A stretch of DNA of 64,000 nt from Prevotella sp. tc2-28 (GCF_900107705.1 NZ_FNRE01000012.1:50184-114183), one strand, 5' to 3'; positions 52,660-63,197 are shown, counted from the first letter of the stretch. Notes: generated by a model from the sequence alone, not told the origin. Numbers and translations are program-made.

Positions 52660-54508
52660 TAAAGTATGCTATCAGCAGGATGTAAGCACCGAGTGACAAT
52701 AGCTCTGAGAGCGGGTTGGCCCACCATTGCGCATAGTCAAACTGAATACCACCAAAGCGGAGTAGTGCGCTGACAACACCCATCAGTGCTCCACCGGCAA
52801 TGAATCCAGAGGCGATGAGATTGCCTTTCTCCCCACGAGTCTTGTTTTCCTCGGCATCTTTCGAACGCGTAGTAACGTACCAGTTGACGGCACCGCCAAT
52901 CAGCAAGGGAACGTTCAGTTCCATGGGAATGAACATACCAAGTGCGAAAGCCAGGGCGGGGACCTTGCAGAAAGTCAGGATGACAGCTATCAAGGCTCCG
53001 AGAGCATATAGAGGCCATGGCGCACCGACACCATTCATCAGGGGGTCGATGACGGCAGCCATCGCATTGGCCTGCGGAGCAGCCAAAGCACCTGATGCGA
53101 AGCCGTAGGTCTCATTAAGCAACATCATGACACCGCCAACAGTTGCAGCACTGACAAGTGTACCAAGGAATTTCCATGTTTGTTGTTTCTTAGGCTGTGT
53201 ACCGCACCAAAAACCAATTTTAAGGTCGGTGATGAAGGAACCGGCCATGGAGAGTGCAGTGCAGACGACACCTCCCATGATGAGGGCTGCCACCATGCCC
53301 CCCGTACCTTTCAGTCCAACAGCCACCATGACAACAGAGGCAAGGATAAGTGTCATCAGCGTCATGCCGCTCACGGGATTGGAACCGACAATGGCGATGG
53401 CATTGGCTGCTACTGTGGTAAAGAGGAATGCTATCACGGCAGTGAGGATAATGGCTACAAGGGCGAAGAGCAGGTTGCCATCCATGACACCCAGCCAGAA
53501 GAACAGGAAGGTGATAACTAAGGTCAGTATCGAAGCGATGGCGATGAAACGAAAGGGGAGGTCAGCATTTGTCCCTTGCTCATTTCCTCCAGTGCCTGCC
53601 TTAGAAGCCAGTCCGACAGCACTCTTAATGACGCCCCATGACTTGATGATGCCGATGATGCCAGCCATGGCAATGGCTCCAATGCCGATGCTCTTGCCGT
53701 AAGAGGTGAAGATGAGCTCCGGTGACATGTCGCCTACAGCGGTCTCGATGGCGGGGTTCCATTGGTTTAGGATGGTATCAGGAAACAATAGGGCCATGCC
53801 TGGTACTATCAACCACCATACGAACAATGAGCCAAGGGTGATGATGAGGGCATAGCGGAATCCGATGATATAACCTAAGCCAAGGACGGCAGCACCGGTG
53901 TTATTCTTAAATACCAACTTCGTTTTCTCTGCCAAATCATCACCAAAAGGTATCATTCGGCTTGTTACATTCTCGTTCCACCAACCGAAGGTGGCCACGA
54001 TAAAGTCATAGAGTCCACCCACCAGACCGGCAATCAGTAATGGCTTGGCTTGTGAGCTGCCTTTGTCGCCACTCTTGAGCACTTGTGTGGTTGCGGTAGC
54101 CTCTGGGAAGGGGAACTGCTCCTGAGGTGCTTCCACAAAATACTTGCGGAAAGGAATGAGAAACAGGATACCCAAGACGCCGCCCAGGAGAGAGGCAATG
54201 AAGATTTTCAGAAAGTCGGCAGACATCTCTGGATACTTGGCTTGTAGGATATAAATGGCAGGGAGTGTGAAGATAGCTCCAGCCACCACGGCACCTGAAC
54301 AGGCTCCGATACTCTGAATGATGACATTCTCACGCAGCGCATTGGAACGCTTGGCTGCAGTGGAAACACCTACGGCGATGATGGCAATAGGTATGGCAGC
54401 TTCAAATACCTGACCTACTTTCAGTCCAAGGTAGGCAGCAGCTGCAGAGAACAGGATGGCCATCACGATACCCCACGTTACTGACCAAATGTTTACTTCG
54501 TTTTTCAT
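52640..54508 (-). CDS. OPT family oligopeptide transporter
   Basis: 622 residues from the ATG at 54508 (MKNEVNIWSVTWG), chosen because it overlaps the TGA of the upstream gene (ATGA). The frame upstream of it is antisense-like and lacks a membrane segment. About 14-16 membrane segments are visible, with SAAAAYLGLKVGQVFEAAIPIAI near the N-terminus and NPVSGMTL in the middle, both typical of the OPT (YSL-like) family. Members import small peptides or metal chelates by proton symport. It is the last gene of the DUF3737-PatB operon. Confidence 0.88.
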   Translation of the reverse strand: MKNEVNIWSVTWGIVMAILFSAAAAYLGLKVGQVFEAAIPIAIIAVGVSTAAKRSNALRENVIIQSIGACSGAVVAGAIFTLPAIYILQAKYPEMSADFLKIFIASLLGGVLGILFLIPFRKYFVEAPQEQFPFPEATATTQVLKSGDKGSSQAKPLLIAGLVGGLYDFIVATFGWWNENVTSRMIPFGDDLAEKTKLVFKNNTGAAVLGLGYIIGFRYALIITLGSLFVWWLIVPGMALLFPDTILNQWNPAIETAVGDMSPELIFTSYGKSIGIGAIAMAGIIGIIKSWGVIKSAVGLASKAGTGGNEQGTNADLPFRFIAIASILTLVITFLFFWLGVMDGNLLFALVAIILTAVIAFLFTTVAANAIAIVGSNPVSGMTLMTLILASVVMVAVGLKGTGGMVAALIMGGVVCTALSMAGSFITDLKIGFWCGTQPKKQQTWKFLGTLVSAATVGGVMMLLNETYGFASGALAAPQANAMAAVIDPLMNGVGAPWPLYALGALIAVILTFCKVPALAFALGMFIPMELNVPLLIGGAVNWYVTTRSKDAEENKTRGEKGNLIASGFIAGGALMGVVSALLRFGGIQFDYAQWWANPLSELLSLGAYILLIAYFIRATKK

Positions 54509-55653
54509 ATTGTTGTTAATCTTTTTAATGCTTCTTGAAGAGTTGATTTCGGACAGGCCAGGTTGATGCGGAGATAGCCCTCGCCTGATGTGGAACCATA
54601 CATGGAACCGGGATTCAGCCATACTTTACACTTCTGCATAATCTTGTCACAGTACGCTTCGACATTGTCACAACAAGAGGAAACGTCTATCCATACAAGG
54701 TAGGTGCCTTCAAGAGGCATCACTTTCCACTGAGGTAGGTTTTTCCCGATGAAATCGCATAATATGGTGTAGTTGTCCCACAAGTACTTGTTCAGTTCGT
54801 CTATCCAGTTCTCACTCTCGTTATAGGCGGCAATGAGTGCAACAGGTCCAAATGGATTCAGGTCGCAAACCTCATTGATATTGATGACACGGTCCAGACG
54901 ACGACGCGTGGTAGCATCGGTACAAATGATATTGGCCGTCTGCAGACCTGCAATATTAAATGACTTGGATGGGGAGTTCAGGATGATAGTCGTCTCGTCG
55001 ATGAGGCCCATCGGACAAAAATGATGACCAGGCATGACAAGCTCGCAATGAATCTCATCGCTGACGATGCGCACCTGATGGCGACGACAAATGTCTGACA
55101 TCTGCCGTAGCTCCTCTCGCGTCCACACACGACCGGTAGGATTGTGAGGATTGCATAACAGGAATACAGTGCATTTCTCGTCTGCACACTTGGCTTCGAA
55201 GTCTTCCCAGTCAACTTCAAAACGCCTAGTGTCGTCGTGGAATCGTAACACGCTCTCTACCACCTCGCAGCCATTGTTCTTCACACTGCTGAAGAAGCAG
55301 TTGTAGTCGGGCGACAGGAAGAGAACCTTTTCACCTGGTAGTGTTAATGCCTTGATGGCTACCGACATAGCGGGTACTACCCCTATAGTATATAATATAT
55401 GTTCGCGCGCGATAGTCCAATGATGACGGCGTTTAAACCATGAGATGACAGCTTCGTAGTAGTCTTCTTGAATAAAGGTGTATCCGAAGACAGGATGCTC
55501 TGCACGTTTGCGGATGGCCTCCTGTATGGCTGGCGCTACAGCAAAGTCCATGTCGGCAACCCATAGTGGGATGACACCCTCGCTGGCCTCGTCCCATTTG
55601 ACGCAACCTGTCCCGCGTCGTTCTATGATATTGTCAAAACTATACGTATTCAT
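54505..55653 (-). CDS. PatB/MalY-type PLP aminotransferase (cystathionine beta-lyase-like)
   Basis: 382 residues. The fold-type I motifs are complete: WVADMDFAVAPAIQEAI, FLLCNPHNPTGRVWT, IVSDEIHCELV and the PLP-binding Lys in LNSPSKSFNIAGLQ. The MalY/PatB group cleaves the C-S bond of cystathionine or cysteine conjugates and may release sulfide. It overlaps both neighbours by 4 bp, so it is translated together with the DUF3737 protein and the OPT transporter. Import of Cys-containing peptides followed by cleavage is a plausible pathway, but is inference. Confidence 0.9.
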   Translation of the reverse strand: MNTYSFDNIIERRGTGCVKWDEASEGVIPLWVADMDFAVAPAIQEAIRKRAEHPVFGYTFIQEDYYEAVISWFKRRHHWTIAREHILYTIGVVPAMSVAIKALTLPGEKVLFLSPDYNCFFSSVKNNGCEVVESVLRFHDDTRRFEVDWEDFEAKCADEKCTVFLLCNPHNPTGRVWTREELRQMSDICRRHQVRIVSDEIHCELVMPGHHFCPMGLIDETTIILNSPSKSFNIAGLQTANIICTDATTRRRLDRVININEVCDLNPFGPVALIAAYNESENWIDELNKYLWDNYTILCDFIGKNLPQWKVMPLEGTYLVWIDVSSCCDNVEAYCDKIMQKCKVWLNPGSMYGSTSGEGYLRINLACPKSTLQEALKRLTTI

Positions 55654-56510
55654 CGCGTTTGTCTCTCATTTCTCACCTCAATGACACAGTTGTTCGGTTG
55701 ACGAACATGCTCGTCAATGGTGACACTGCCTATGCTGTCTGCGATAATGCATCCAGAGGTTGGATTCTTGATGTGCTCAATATGTCCGGAGATATCGGCG
55801 TGTACGGTAGAGTACTCAAAGACACGGTCGCAGGCAGCATCAAATGTACAGTTCTCTAGCACCAGATCCTGAGCATAGCACAACAACTGCTCACCAGCCA
55901 GATGGCAATTGACGAGTCGTACATTCTTAGAATGCCATGCCAGGTATTCTCCGTCTAATATGGAGTCATAGATGGTGATGTTCTCGCACTCCCAAAAAGA
56001 ATCCTTGGTAATGATCTTGGCATGATGTATCTCGACATTCTTGCAATACTGGAAAACATATTTGGCATCACTCTCTAGCCCGTCCACATAAATGTTTTGT
56101 GAGAACATGAAAGGATATGTGCCCTCATGAAGTATAACGTTATGGAGTTTGAGCCCGTCAATTTTCCAAAATGTCTCATCGGCATCATTGATGGTTACGT
56201 TCTCCAGCTCCACATTCCTCATCTCGCGGAAGAACTTGGGACCGTCAATAACGCAATCTTTCATCGTTAAATCGTTGGTATACCAAATGGCAGAACGAGA
56301 GCCGGCAGCAAAGTAGCAGTTGGTAATTAGTGCGCCATCAACGTGCCACCAAGGATATTTTCCGTAAAACTGGCAGTTGTCGGCTTCTATGTGTTGACAT
56401 TGTTTGATGCCGCTCTCCCCGTCGACTATCGTGATATTCTCCAGTCGGAGGTCGTGGGTGGCGAATAAGGGACGCTCACCTCCAAACTCCTTCTCTTTAA
56501 TCAGTTCCAT
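55650..56510 (-). CDS. DUF3737 family protein, predicted beta-helix
   Basis: 286 residues from the ATG at 56510 (MELIKEKEFGGERPLF). The protein consists of short parallel-strand repeats such as LENITIVDG, MKDCVIDGP, LENVTINDA and VRLVNCHLAG, which indicate a right-handed beta-helix. There is no signal peptide. DUF3737 has no proven function. The last residues (VRNERQTR) are encoded by a CTCATTTCTCACCTC stretch like dispersed minisatellites in this genome, so the C-terminus may be extended by it. Confidence 0.85.
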   Translation of the reverse strand: MELIKEKEFGGERPLFATHDLRLENITIVDGESGIKQCQHIEADNCQFYGKYPWWHVDGALITNCYFAAGSRSAIWYTNDLTMKDCVIDGPKFFREMRNVELENVTINDADETFWKIDGLKLHNVILHEGTYPFMFSQNIYVDGLESDAKYVFQYCKNVEIHHAKIITKDSFWECENITIYDSILDGEYLAWHSKNVRLVNCHLAGEQLLCYAQDLVLENCTFDAACDRVFEYSTVHADISGHIEHIKNPTSGCIIADSIGSVTIDEHVRQPNNCVIEVRNERQTR

Positions 56511-56531
56511 GTGATTTTTGTTTTGTGGCTG

Positions 56532-56589
56532 CAAAGATACAAAAAAAAATGAAAAAGTATCAGTAATTCCCTAAAAAGTCGTATCTTTG
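56532..56589. promoter_or_regulatory. Divergent promoters of the DUF3737 operon (-) and DUF3467 gene (+)
   Basis: TATCTTTG occurs on the minus strand at 56539-56532 (22 bp before the ATG at 56510) and on the plus strand at 56582-56589 (33 bp before the ATG at 56623). The -33 boxes are poor on both sides. Confidence 0.6.
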
Positions 56590-56622
56590 CACATACATTA
56601 TAATTAATTAAAATAAACGACA

Positions 56623-56943
56623 ATGAACGAGAACGACAACAATCAGCAAGGACAGATGCAGATAGAACTCCCTCAGGATGTAGCACAGGGAGAATACGCT
56701 AATTTTGCGATTATTACCCATTCCAGCAGTGACTTTGTCATTGACTTTGCACGGGTATTGCCTGGTGTTCCCAAGGCACAGGTTAAAAGCCGTGTCATTC
56801 TTGCTCCAGAACATGCTAAACGACTGCTTGGAGCCTTGCAAGAAAACATAATGCGCTATGAGCGGGAATTTGGCCCAATTCGTATTCCAAATCAAGAACC
56901 ACGTACCATTTCGCCCTTTCCAACGGGAAAAGGAGAGGCGTGA
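56623..56943 (+). CDS. DUF3467 domain protein
   Basis: 106 residues. IELPQDVAQGEYANFAIITHSSSDFVIDFARVLPG and KSRVILAPEHAKRLLGAL are diagnostic of the small DUF3467 family, which is conserved next to ribosomal operons in Bacteroidetes. Its function is unknown. It is followed by a terminator, then rpsL. Confidence 0.88.
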   Translation: MNENDNNQQGQMQIELPQDVAQGEYANFAIITHSSSDFVIDFARVLPGVPKAQVKSRVILAPEHAKRLLGALQENIMRYEREFGPIRIPNQEPRTISPFPTGKGEA

Positions 56944-56959
56944 ATTAGTTAATAATTAT

Positions 56960-57006
56960 TAAAACGCTTATTTTGTGTTAAAAATCACAAAGTGGGCGTT
57001 TTTTTA
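56960..57006 (+). terminator. Terminator after DUF3467
   Basis: Stem segments AAAACGC and GCGTTTT, with an inner TTTTGTG / CACAAAG pair and an A/T-rich loop, are followed by a T run (57001-57006). The stem is interrupted. Confidence 0.65.
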
Positions 57007-57041
57007 TTCTCTATATATTAGGTGGTTTAGAAAAAAGTGTG

Positions 57042-57049
57042 TACCTTTG
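57042..57049 (+). promoter_or_regulatory. -7 box of the rpsL-rpsG-fusA operon
   Basis: TACCTTTG, with surrounding sequence nearly identical to the rpsJ promoter (AAAGTGNGTACCTTTGCA). No clear TTTG lies 20 bp upstream. Confidence 0.65.
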
Positions 57050-57135
57050 CACCCCAAAAGCGCCAAAGAAGGCGTATTGTGTGATTTTGAAAATAAATAC
57101 ATCAATAAATATAATTAATTAAAAAACAAACAATT

Positions 57136-57516
57136 ATGCCTACAATTTCACAATTGGTAAGAAAAGGCAGAAAGGTGCTCGTTGACAAGAGCAAGTCTCC
57201 CGCGCTGGACTCATGTCCTCAGCGTCGTGGTGTATGTGTTCGTGTCTACACAACGACTCCTAAGAAGCCTAATTCGGCTATGCGTAAGGTAGCCCGTGTT
57301 CGTCTGACTAATCAGAAGGAAGTTAACTCGTACATTCCCGGAGAGGGACACAACTTGCAGGAGCACTCAATCGTGCTTGTTCGCGGTGGTCGTGTAAAGG
57401 ACCTTCCCGGTGTACGTTATCACATCGTTCGTGGTACACTTGATACCGCAGGTGTTGCCAGTCGCACACAGCGCCGTTCTAAGTATGGTGCTAAGCGTCC
57501 TAAGGCTAAGAAATAA
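57136..57516 (+). CDS. rpsL: 30S ribosomal protein S12
   Basis: 126 residues, normal length. The conserved [16 protein letters not shown] and [12 protein letters not shown] are intact, and the two lysines linked to streptomycin resistance in other bacteria are wild type. It sits at the decoding site of the 30S subunit. First gene of the str operon. Confidence 0.98.
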   Translation: MPTISQLVRKGRKVLVDKSKSPALDSCPQRRGVCVRVYTTTPKKPNSAMRKVARVRLTNQKEVNSYIPGEGHNLQEHSIVLVRGGRVKDLPGVRYHIVRGTLDTAGVASRTQRRSKYGAKRPKAKK

Positions 57517-57668
57517 TAATCGGAGAAGATTATAAGCCTTTAAGGATTAGAAAAAGTTAAACCGTTTTGCTGGAGAATTGTTAAAGACAGGTTGAGTAAA
57601 TGCTCGTGTGAGAGCGTTGAAGAACAAATGAAACAGCCCCAAGCAGACATTAATTCAAAAACAAAAAA

Positions 57669-58145
57669 ATGAGAAAAGCAAAACCAAAGAAGAGAGTGAT
57701 CCTTCCCGATCCAGTCTTCAACGACAAGAAAGTGTCGAAGTTTGTGAACCATCTGATGTATGATGGTAAGAAGTCCATCTCTTATGAGATTTTCTACAAT
57801 GCTCTTGAGACCGTTAAGGCAAAGATGCAGAATGAAGAGAAGTCAGCTCTGGATATCTGGAAGCAGGCTCTCGATAACATCACTCCTCAGGTAGAGGTAA
57901 AGAGCCGCCGTATTGGTGGTGCTACTTTCCAGGTCCCTACAGAAATCCGTCCTGACCGTAAGGAGAGCATCTCTATGAAGAATATGATTGCGTTTGCTCG
58001 CAAGCGTAGCGGTAAGTCAATGGCTGATAAGCTGGCCTCTGAGATTATGGACGCCTTCAACAACCAGGGTGGTGCTTACAAGCGTAAGGAAGATATGCAT
58101 CGTATGGCTGAGGCTAACCGTGCATTTGCTCACTTCAGATTCTAA
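57669..58145 (+). CDS. rpsG: 30S ribosomal protein S7
   Basis: 158 residues. [28 protein letters not shown] and [17 protein letters not shown] are typical of S7, which organises the head of the 30S subunit. The gap to rpsL (152 bp) holds no second promoter that I can see. Confidence 0.97.
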   Translation: MRKAKPKKRVILPDPVFNDKKVSKFVNHLMYDGKKSISYEIFYNALETVKAKMQNEEKSALDIWKQALDNITPQVEVKSRRIGGATFQVPTEIRPDRKESISMKNMIAFARKRSGKSMADKLASEIMDAFNNQGGAYKRKEDMHRMAEANRAFAHFRF

Positions 58146-58175
58146 TAGATATTAATAAGGTAAAAAGGAAAAGAA

Positions 58176-60305
58176 ATGGCAAACCGCGATTTACATTTGA
58201 CCCGCAATATCGGTATTATGGCTCACATCGATGCCGGTAAGACTACCACTTCTGAGCGTATCCTGTTCTATACAGGTAAGACGCATAAGATTGGTGAGGT
58301 ACACGATGGTGCAGCTACCATGGACTGGATGGCTCAGGAGCAGGAGCGTGGTATTACTATCACCTCTGCTGCAACAACCTGTAACTGGAAGTGGAATGGC
58401 AAGGATTTCAAGATCAACTTGATTGATACTCCGGGACACGTGGACTTCACCGCTGAGGTAGAACGTTCACTGCGTGTATTGGACGGAGCTGTCGCTACCT
58501 ATTCTGCTGCTGATGGTGTACAGCCTCAGTCTGAAACGGTATGGCGCCAGGCTGACAAGTATAACGTTCCCCGTATCGGCTATGTGAACAAGATGGACCG
58601 TTCTGGTGCAGACTTCTTTGAGACTGTTCAGCAGATGAAGGACATCCTGGGAGCCAACCCCGTAGTTATCCAGGTGCCCATCGGTGCTGAGGAGAACTTC
58701 AAGGGTGTTGTTGACCTGATTAAGATGAAGGCTATCCTGTGGCACGATGAGACCATGGGTGCTGAATATGATGTAGAAGAAATCCCCGCTGACCTGCAGG
58801 ACGAGTGCGACGAGTGGCGTAACAAGCTGCTTGAGGCTGCTGCTGAGTATGACGAGGCCTTGATGGAGAAGTACTTCGACGATCCTAACTCAATCACTGA
58901 GGACGAGATTATCGCAGCTATCCGCAAGGGTACTATCTCTATGGCTTGCACCCCGATGATTTGTGGTTCTTCTTATAAGAACAAGGGTGTTCAGCCGTTG
59001 CTCGACTATGTTTGTGCTTTCCTGCCTGCTCCTGTTGACGTTGAGGTGGTTACTGGTACTAACCCCAACACTGACGAGGAAGAGGGTCGTAAGCCCAGCG
59101 AGGACGAGCCCACAGCAGCCTTGGCATTTAAGATTGCTACAGACCCCTACATGGGCCGTTTGGTATTCTTCCGCGTTTACTCTGGTAGCGTAAAGGCTGG
59201 TTCTTACGTTTACAACCCCCGTTCGGGCAAGAAGGAACGTATCAGCCGTCTGTTCCAGATGAACTCCAACAAGGAGATTCCTATGGATTCTATCGATGCT
59301 GGTGATATTGGCGCAGGTGTAGGTTTCAAGGATATCCGTACTGGTGATACCCTCTGTGACGAGGAGAAGCCTATCGTACTGGAGTCTATGACCTTCCCTG
59401 ACACTGTGATCTCTATCGCTGTTGAGCCTAAGTCACAGGCAGATGTTGCCAAGCTTGACAATGGTTTGGCTAAGTTGGCCGAGGAAGACCCGACATTCAC
59501 CGTTCGTACCGACGAGCAGAGTGGTCAGACCATCATCTCAGGTATGGGTGAGCTTCACCTCGATATTATTATCGACCGTCTGAAGCGTGAGTTCAAGGTA
59601 GAGTGTAACCAGGGTAAGCCTCAGGTTAACTATAAGGAGGCCATCACCAAGACTGTTATGGGCTACCGTGAGGTTTACAAGAAGCAGTCGGGTGGTCGCG
59701 GTAAGTTCGCTGACATCATCGTAAACGTTGGTCCTGTTGATGACGATTGGAACATCAAGGAGAACGGTGGCTTGCAGTTCGTTAACGAGGTGAAGGGTGG
59801 TAACATTCCTAAGGAGTTCATCCCCTCTATCCAGAAAGGTTTCGAGGCAGCTATGAAAAATGGTATCCTCGGTGGCTATCCCGTTGATTCCTTGAAGGTT
59901 GTCGTTGTTGATGGTTCATTCCACCCCGTTGACTCTGACCAGCTCTCATTCGAGATTGCTGCCCAGATGGCTTACAAGTCAGTTTGCGCTCAGGCTAAGC
60001 CTGTACTGATGGAGCCCATCATGAAGCTCGAGGTTGTTACTCCCGAGGAGAACATGGGTGACGTTATTGGTGACTTGAACAAGCGTCGTGGTCAGGTAGA
60101 AGGTATGGAAGAGGCTCGCAGCGGTGCTCGTGTCGTAAAGGCTCAGGTTCCTCTGTCAGAGATGTTCGGTTATGTAACCGCTCTGCGTACCATCACTTCT
60201 GGTCGTGCAACCAGTTCTATGGAGTACGATCACCACGCTCCTCTGTCTTCAGCTTTGGCTAAGGCTGTACTGGAAGAGGTGAAAGGTCGTGCAGACCTCG
60301 TATAA
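58176..60305 (+). CDS. fusA: Elongation factor G
   Basis: 709 residues. The G1 motif [18 protein letters not shown] and NKMD are in place. Domains IV-V ([35 protein letters not shown]) are complete. It drives ribosome translocation with GTP. It follows rpsG by 30 bp and ends with a strong terminator. Confidence 0.97.
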   Translation: MANRDLHLTRNIGIMAHIDAGKTTTSERILFYTGKTHKIGEVHDGAATMDWMAQEQERGITITSAATTCNWKWNGKDFKINLIDTPGHVDFTAEVERSLRVLDGAVATYSAADGVQPQSETVWRQADKYNVPRIGYVNKMDRSGADFFETVQQMKDILGANPVVIQVPIGAEENFKGVVDLIKMKAILWHDETMGAEYDVEEIPADLQDECDEWRNKLLEAAAEYDEALMEKYFDDPNSITEDEIIAAIRKGTISMACTPMICGSSYKNKGVQPLLDYVCAFLPAPVDVEVVTGTNPNTDEEEGRKPSEDEPTAALAFKIATDPYMGRLVFFRVYSGSVKAGSYVYNPRSGKKERISRLFQMNSNKEIPMDSIDAGDIGAGVGFKDIRTGDTLCDEEKPIVLESMTFPDTVISIAVEPKSQADVAKLDNGLAKLAEEDPTFTVRTDEQSGQTIISGMGELHLDIIIDRLKREFKVECNQGKPQVNYKEAITKTVMGYREVYKKQSGGRGKFADIIVNVGPVDDDWNIKENGGLQFVNEVKGGNIPKEFIPSIQKGFEAAMKNGILGGYPVDSLKVVVVDGSFHPVDSDQLSFEIAAQMAYKSVCAQAKPVLMEPIMKLEVVTPEENMGDVIGDLNKRRGQVEGMEEARSGARVVKAQVPLSEMFGYVTALRTITSGRATSSMEYDHHAPLSSALAKAVLEEVKGRADLV

Positions 60306-60329
60306 GACAGGTTCTTACTATTCTATAGG

Positions 60330-60372
60330 ATTCCCGGAAACTGCTGTTGTTTCCGGGAATTTTTCTTTTTCT
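60330..60372 (+). terminator. Terminator of the rpsL-rpsG-fusA operon
   Basis: A 12-bp perfect stem, ATTCCCGGAAAC with its complement, loop TGCTGTT, followed by a long T-rich run. Confidence 0.92.
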
Positions 60373-60382
60373 GGTATATTTC

Positions 60383-60413
60383 TTTGATATTTGAATAGAA
60401 TGCGTTATCTTTG
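60383..60413 (+). promoter_or_regulatory. Promoter of the ABC transporter gene
   Basis: TTTG (60383-60386), 19 bp, TATCTTTG (60406-60413), a full consensus match. Transcription near 60420 favours the ATG at 60433 over the one at 60424. Confidence 0.8.
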
Positions 60414-60432
60414 CAGGCAATAGATGTGGCTT

Positions 60433-62241
60433 ATGAGCAAGAAAGGAAAGATGACTATAGGTAGACTGCTGGCTTGCATCATGCGCTATGTGAGGCCCTA
60501 TCGCTGGTTGGTCTTTGTAACACTTGTGCTTACATTGGTAAACTCATTGTTGGCACAGGTGAATGCTATAGTGCTTGACCGTTCGGTAGATGCCATCAAT
60601 GTCCTAGATCAACAGCCAACCTTGTCATGGGGAAGTGCGATGAGTCTGCTACTTACTATCAGTAGCGTGCTCTTGGGAAAGGAAGTACTTGCCACTATCG
60701 TTAACTTCTTTCGCCGCTACTATGGTGAGCGTATGCGTATTTTGGTTAGCCGCGACCTGTCAGTAGGTGCCGTTGAGCATGTGTTGACGTTTCGTATGGC
60801 TTTCTTCACGACGGGCGGCAACGAGCCAGGCAGACTGCAGGCACGTATTGACAAGGGTGTGTTGAGCCTCAGCAGGTCGGTCAACATCTTCTTTATAGAC
60901 ATCTTGCCATTATTCACCAGTGCAATTATTGCCCTCGTCTTGATGTTCTTGGCGAATGTCTATGTGGGTTTTGTGGCTTTGTGTATTGTTCCCATATATT
61001 TCTATGTTACCTATATCCAAGCAGAGCGGATGAGAGCTGGCCGACGGGGAATATACGAAGGACAGCAGACTGTCAGTCAAAACATTCTGAACACGATAGA
61101 GAACATTACCGTTATCAAGTCGTTCAATCGTGAACAGATAGAGGGAGAGAGACAGGCGCATGTGCAAGATGTGGTAACGGACTTGCAGTTGAGCACGCGC
61201 AAACAGAGCTATTTCTTTACAGGACTGAAGGGATTCTTGGAGCAGATAGGTACTGTGTTGGTCATTATTCTAACGGCATATCTTGTGCTCGTCGACTATC
61301 CGGGAATGACCATTGGTAAGATTATGTATCATGTGATGCTTTTTTCGAATGTCAGTGCACCAATCCGTCAGTTGCACCGAATCTATGACGATTTGAACGA
61401 CGCCCTTGTCTACTCAGAGGGAGTTCTGGATCTTTTGGAGAAGGAAGATGATGTAGAAACAAGTGGTGAATATCACCCAGCACAGGTAAAGGGGCACTTC
61501 GAATTGCAGCACGTCAGCTTCAGTTATCCTAATGGTGTGAAAGCCCTTCATGACGTCTCTATGTGTATTGAACCAGGTAAGATTACTGCTTTGGTGGGCG
61601 TGAGTGGTGCGGGAAAGAGTACTGTTGTGAATCTACTCGATAAGTTTTATCAGGGTGACACTGGTACGATTAGACTTGACGGGAAACCTCTTGAACAGTG
61701 GAATACACAATGGTTACGTGATCATATAGGACTAGTTATGCAGCGGAATCATATCTTTGATGGCTCCATCGAAGAAAATATCAAATACGGAAATCCAGAG
61801 GCAACACATGAGGATGTGGTAGTAGCAGCTCGCCAGGCATTCCTTTACGACCAGATTATGTCATTGCCCAAGGGCTTCGAAACGAATGCACTCCGTTTGA
61901 GTGGTGGCCAGCAGCAGCGTGTTGCTATTGCTCGTATGTTTATTAAGAACCCCTCAATCATCATTCTTGACGAACCAACGGCAAGTCTTGATGCGATTGC
62001 GGCAGAACAGATTAAATCGAGTCTTGATGCTATCAAACAAGGTCGAACGGTCATCATCATCTCCCATAATATCGGACAGATTGTGGATGCAGACTATCTC
62101 TATCTGCTGGAGCAGGGAAGGGTGATAGAGAGCGGAACCCCGACAGAGGTTTATCGACAAGGTGGGCGCTACAAGGACCTCTTTGATGCCAGTGCGCGTA
62201 GTATGAATGCGAATAGAATAGCTGATGTAATGGAGGAATGA
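60433..62241 (+). CDS. ABC transporter, fused permease and ATPase (exporter type)
   Basis: About 602 residues. Residues ~15-310 hold six membrane segments of an ABC exporter domain; ~350-590 hold the ATPase: Walker [27 protein letters not shown] signature, Walker [12 protein letters not shown] and the H-loop IIISHN. The permease domain resembles MsbA-like exporters. The substrate is unknown. It ends with ATGA overlapping the next gene, a PepSY-like lipoprotein, so the two are coupled. Located between fusA and rpsJ, it interrupts the usual ribosomal gene order. Confidence 0.9.
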   Translation: MSKKGKMTIGRLLACIMRYVRPYRWLVFVTLVLTLVNSLLAQVNAIVLDRSVDAINVLDQQPTLSWGSAMSLLLTISSVLLGKEVLATIVNFFRRYYGERMRILVSRDLSVGAVEHVLTFRMAFFTTGGNEPGRLQARIDKGVLSLSRSVNIFFIDILPLFTSAIIALVLMFLANVYVGFVALCIVPIYFYVTYIQAERMRAGRRGIYEGQQTVSQNILNTIENITVIKSFNREQIEGERQAHVQDVVTDLQLSTRKQSYFFTGLKGFLEQIGTVLVIILTAYLVLVDYPGMTIGKIMYHVMLFSNVSAPIRQLHRIYDDLNDALVYSEGVLDLLEKEDDVETSGEYHPAQVKGHFELQHVSFSYPNGVKALHDVSMCIEPGKITALVGVSGAGKSTVVNLLDKFYQGDTGTIRLDGKPLEQWNTQWLRDHIGLVMQRNHIFDGSIEENIKYGNPEATHEDVVVAARQAFLYDQIMSLPKGFETNALRLSGGQQQRVAIARMFIKNPSIIILDEPTASLDAIAAEQIKSSLDAIKQGRTVIIISHNIGQIVDADYLYLLEQGRVIESGTPTEVYRQGGRYKDLFDASARSMNANRIADVMEE

Positions 62242-62663
62242 AGAAGATGAAATATTATAGTTTGATAGTTTGGCTGCTGGCACTGGTGATGATGGTGTCA
62301 TGCGAGGATGCCTCTGTTCCCGTTCAGGCTACTGCTTTCATTGACCAATATTTTCCTGAATCATCTGTTGTTCTTGTGGAAATAGAAAATGATGAAGGGA
62401 CGAGAGAGTACAGTGTATGGCTTAATGACGGAACGAAGATAGAGTTTGACATGCAAGGTAATTGGAAGCGTGTCGGTCGTAAAAAGACAGGGGTTCCTTC
62501 AATACTGATACCTGACACGATCATGCAGTACGTTAAGACGCACTATCCAAATAACGTGGTGACCAAGTTCAGTAAAAAGGAATATGGCTATAAACTAGAA
62601 CTGTCAGATGATATGGACCTTCGCTTTAATAAACAATTCCAGTTTATAGGGGAAATAGACTGA
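62238..62663 (+). CDS. PepSY-like (DUF2874) lipoprotein
   Basis: 141 residues with a lipoprotein signal (LIVWLLALVMMVSCED). AFIDQYFPESSVVLVEIEND and the second repeat IMQYVKTHYPNNVVTKF ... YGYKLELSDDMDLRFNKQ are the two halves of a PepSY-like fold. Such proteins are periplasmic and of unknown role in Bacteroidetes. Start codon overlaps the transporter stop. Confidence 0.82.
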   Translation: MKKMKYYSLIVWLLALVMMVSCEDASVPVQATAFIDQYFPESSVVLVEIENDEGTREYSVWLNDGTKIEFDMQGNWKRVGRKKTGVPSILIPDTIMQYVKTHYPNNVVTKFSKKEYGYKLELSDDMDLRFNKQFQFIGEID

Positions 62664-62686
62664 TTACCGAAAAAAATGAGGAAAAG

Positions 62687-62718
62687 TTTGGTGGAATCGG
62701 AAAAAGTGCGTACCTTTG
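62687..62718 (+). promoter_or_regulatory. Promoter of rpsJ
   Basis: TTTG (62687-62690), 20 bp, TACCTTTG (62711-62718). About 30 bp around the -7 box match the rpsL promoter except for two bases. Confidence 0.8.
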
Positions 62719-62807
62719 CAACCCAAAAGTTGAACTGCCGTTGAGCAAATGACTCTTTAGCGGTAGTCCTCACTTTATTTAAACATCAAACAATTAATTC
62801 AAAATTT

Positions 62808-63113
62808 ATGAGTCAAAAAATTCGTATTAAGCTGAAGAGCTACGATCATACTCTCGTAGACAAGTCAGCAGAGAAAATTGTGAAGGCTGTAAAGGCCACA
62901 GGTGCAATCATCAGCGGTCCTATCCCCCTTCCTACTCACAAGCGTATCTTCACTGTAAACCGCTCAACCTTCGTTAACAAGAAGTCTCGTGAGCAGTTCC
63001 AACTTTCAGACTATAAGCGTCTGATTGACATTTACAGCTCAACGGCTAAGACTGTTGATGCCCTGATGAAACTTGAACTCCCCAGTGGTGTTGAGGTAGA
63101 AATCAAGGTATAG
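62808..63113 (+). CDS. rpsJ: 30S ribosomal protein S10
   Basis: 101 residues, normal length. [40 protein letters not shown] and [18 protein letters not shown] are diagnostic. S10 is part of the 30S head and of the NusB-S10 antitermination factor. Here it is monocistronic: it has its own promoter and is followed by a terminator, and no rplC follows. Confidence 0.97.
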   Translation: MSQKIRIKLKSYDHTLVDKSAEKIVKAVKATGAIISGPIPLPTHKRIFTVNRSTFVNKKSREQFQLSDYKRLIDIYSSTAKTVDALMKLELPSGVEVEIKV

Positions 63114-63141
63114 TTTTGTCTTTTGTCTAAAGGAAGTGAAT

Positions 63142-63174
63142 AAAGTGGAGCAACCTCAATGGTTGCCCCACTTT
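63142..63174. terminator. Bidirectional terminator between rpsJ and the smalltalk gene
   Basis: A 14-bp stem with one mismatch (AAAGTGGAGCAACC with GGTTGCCCCACTTT), loop TCAAT, flanked by T- and A-rich DNA on both sides. It serves rpsJ and probably the minus-strand smalltalk gene. Confidence 0.88.
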
Positions 63175-63197
63175 CTCTTTGTGTCACCACCGTGCGC

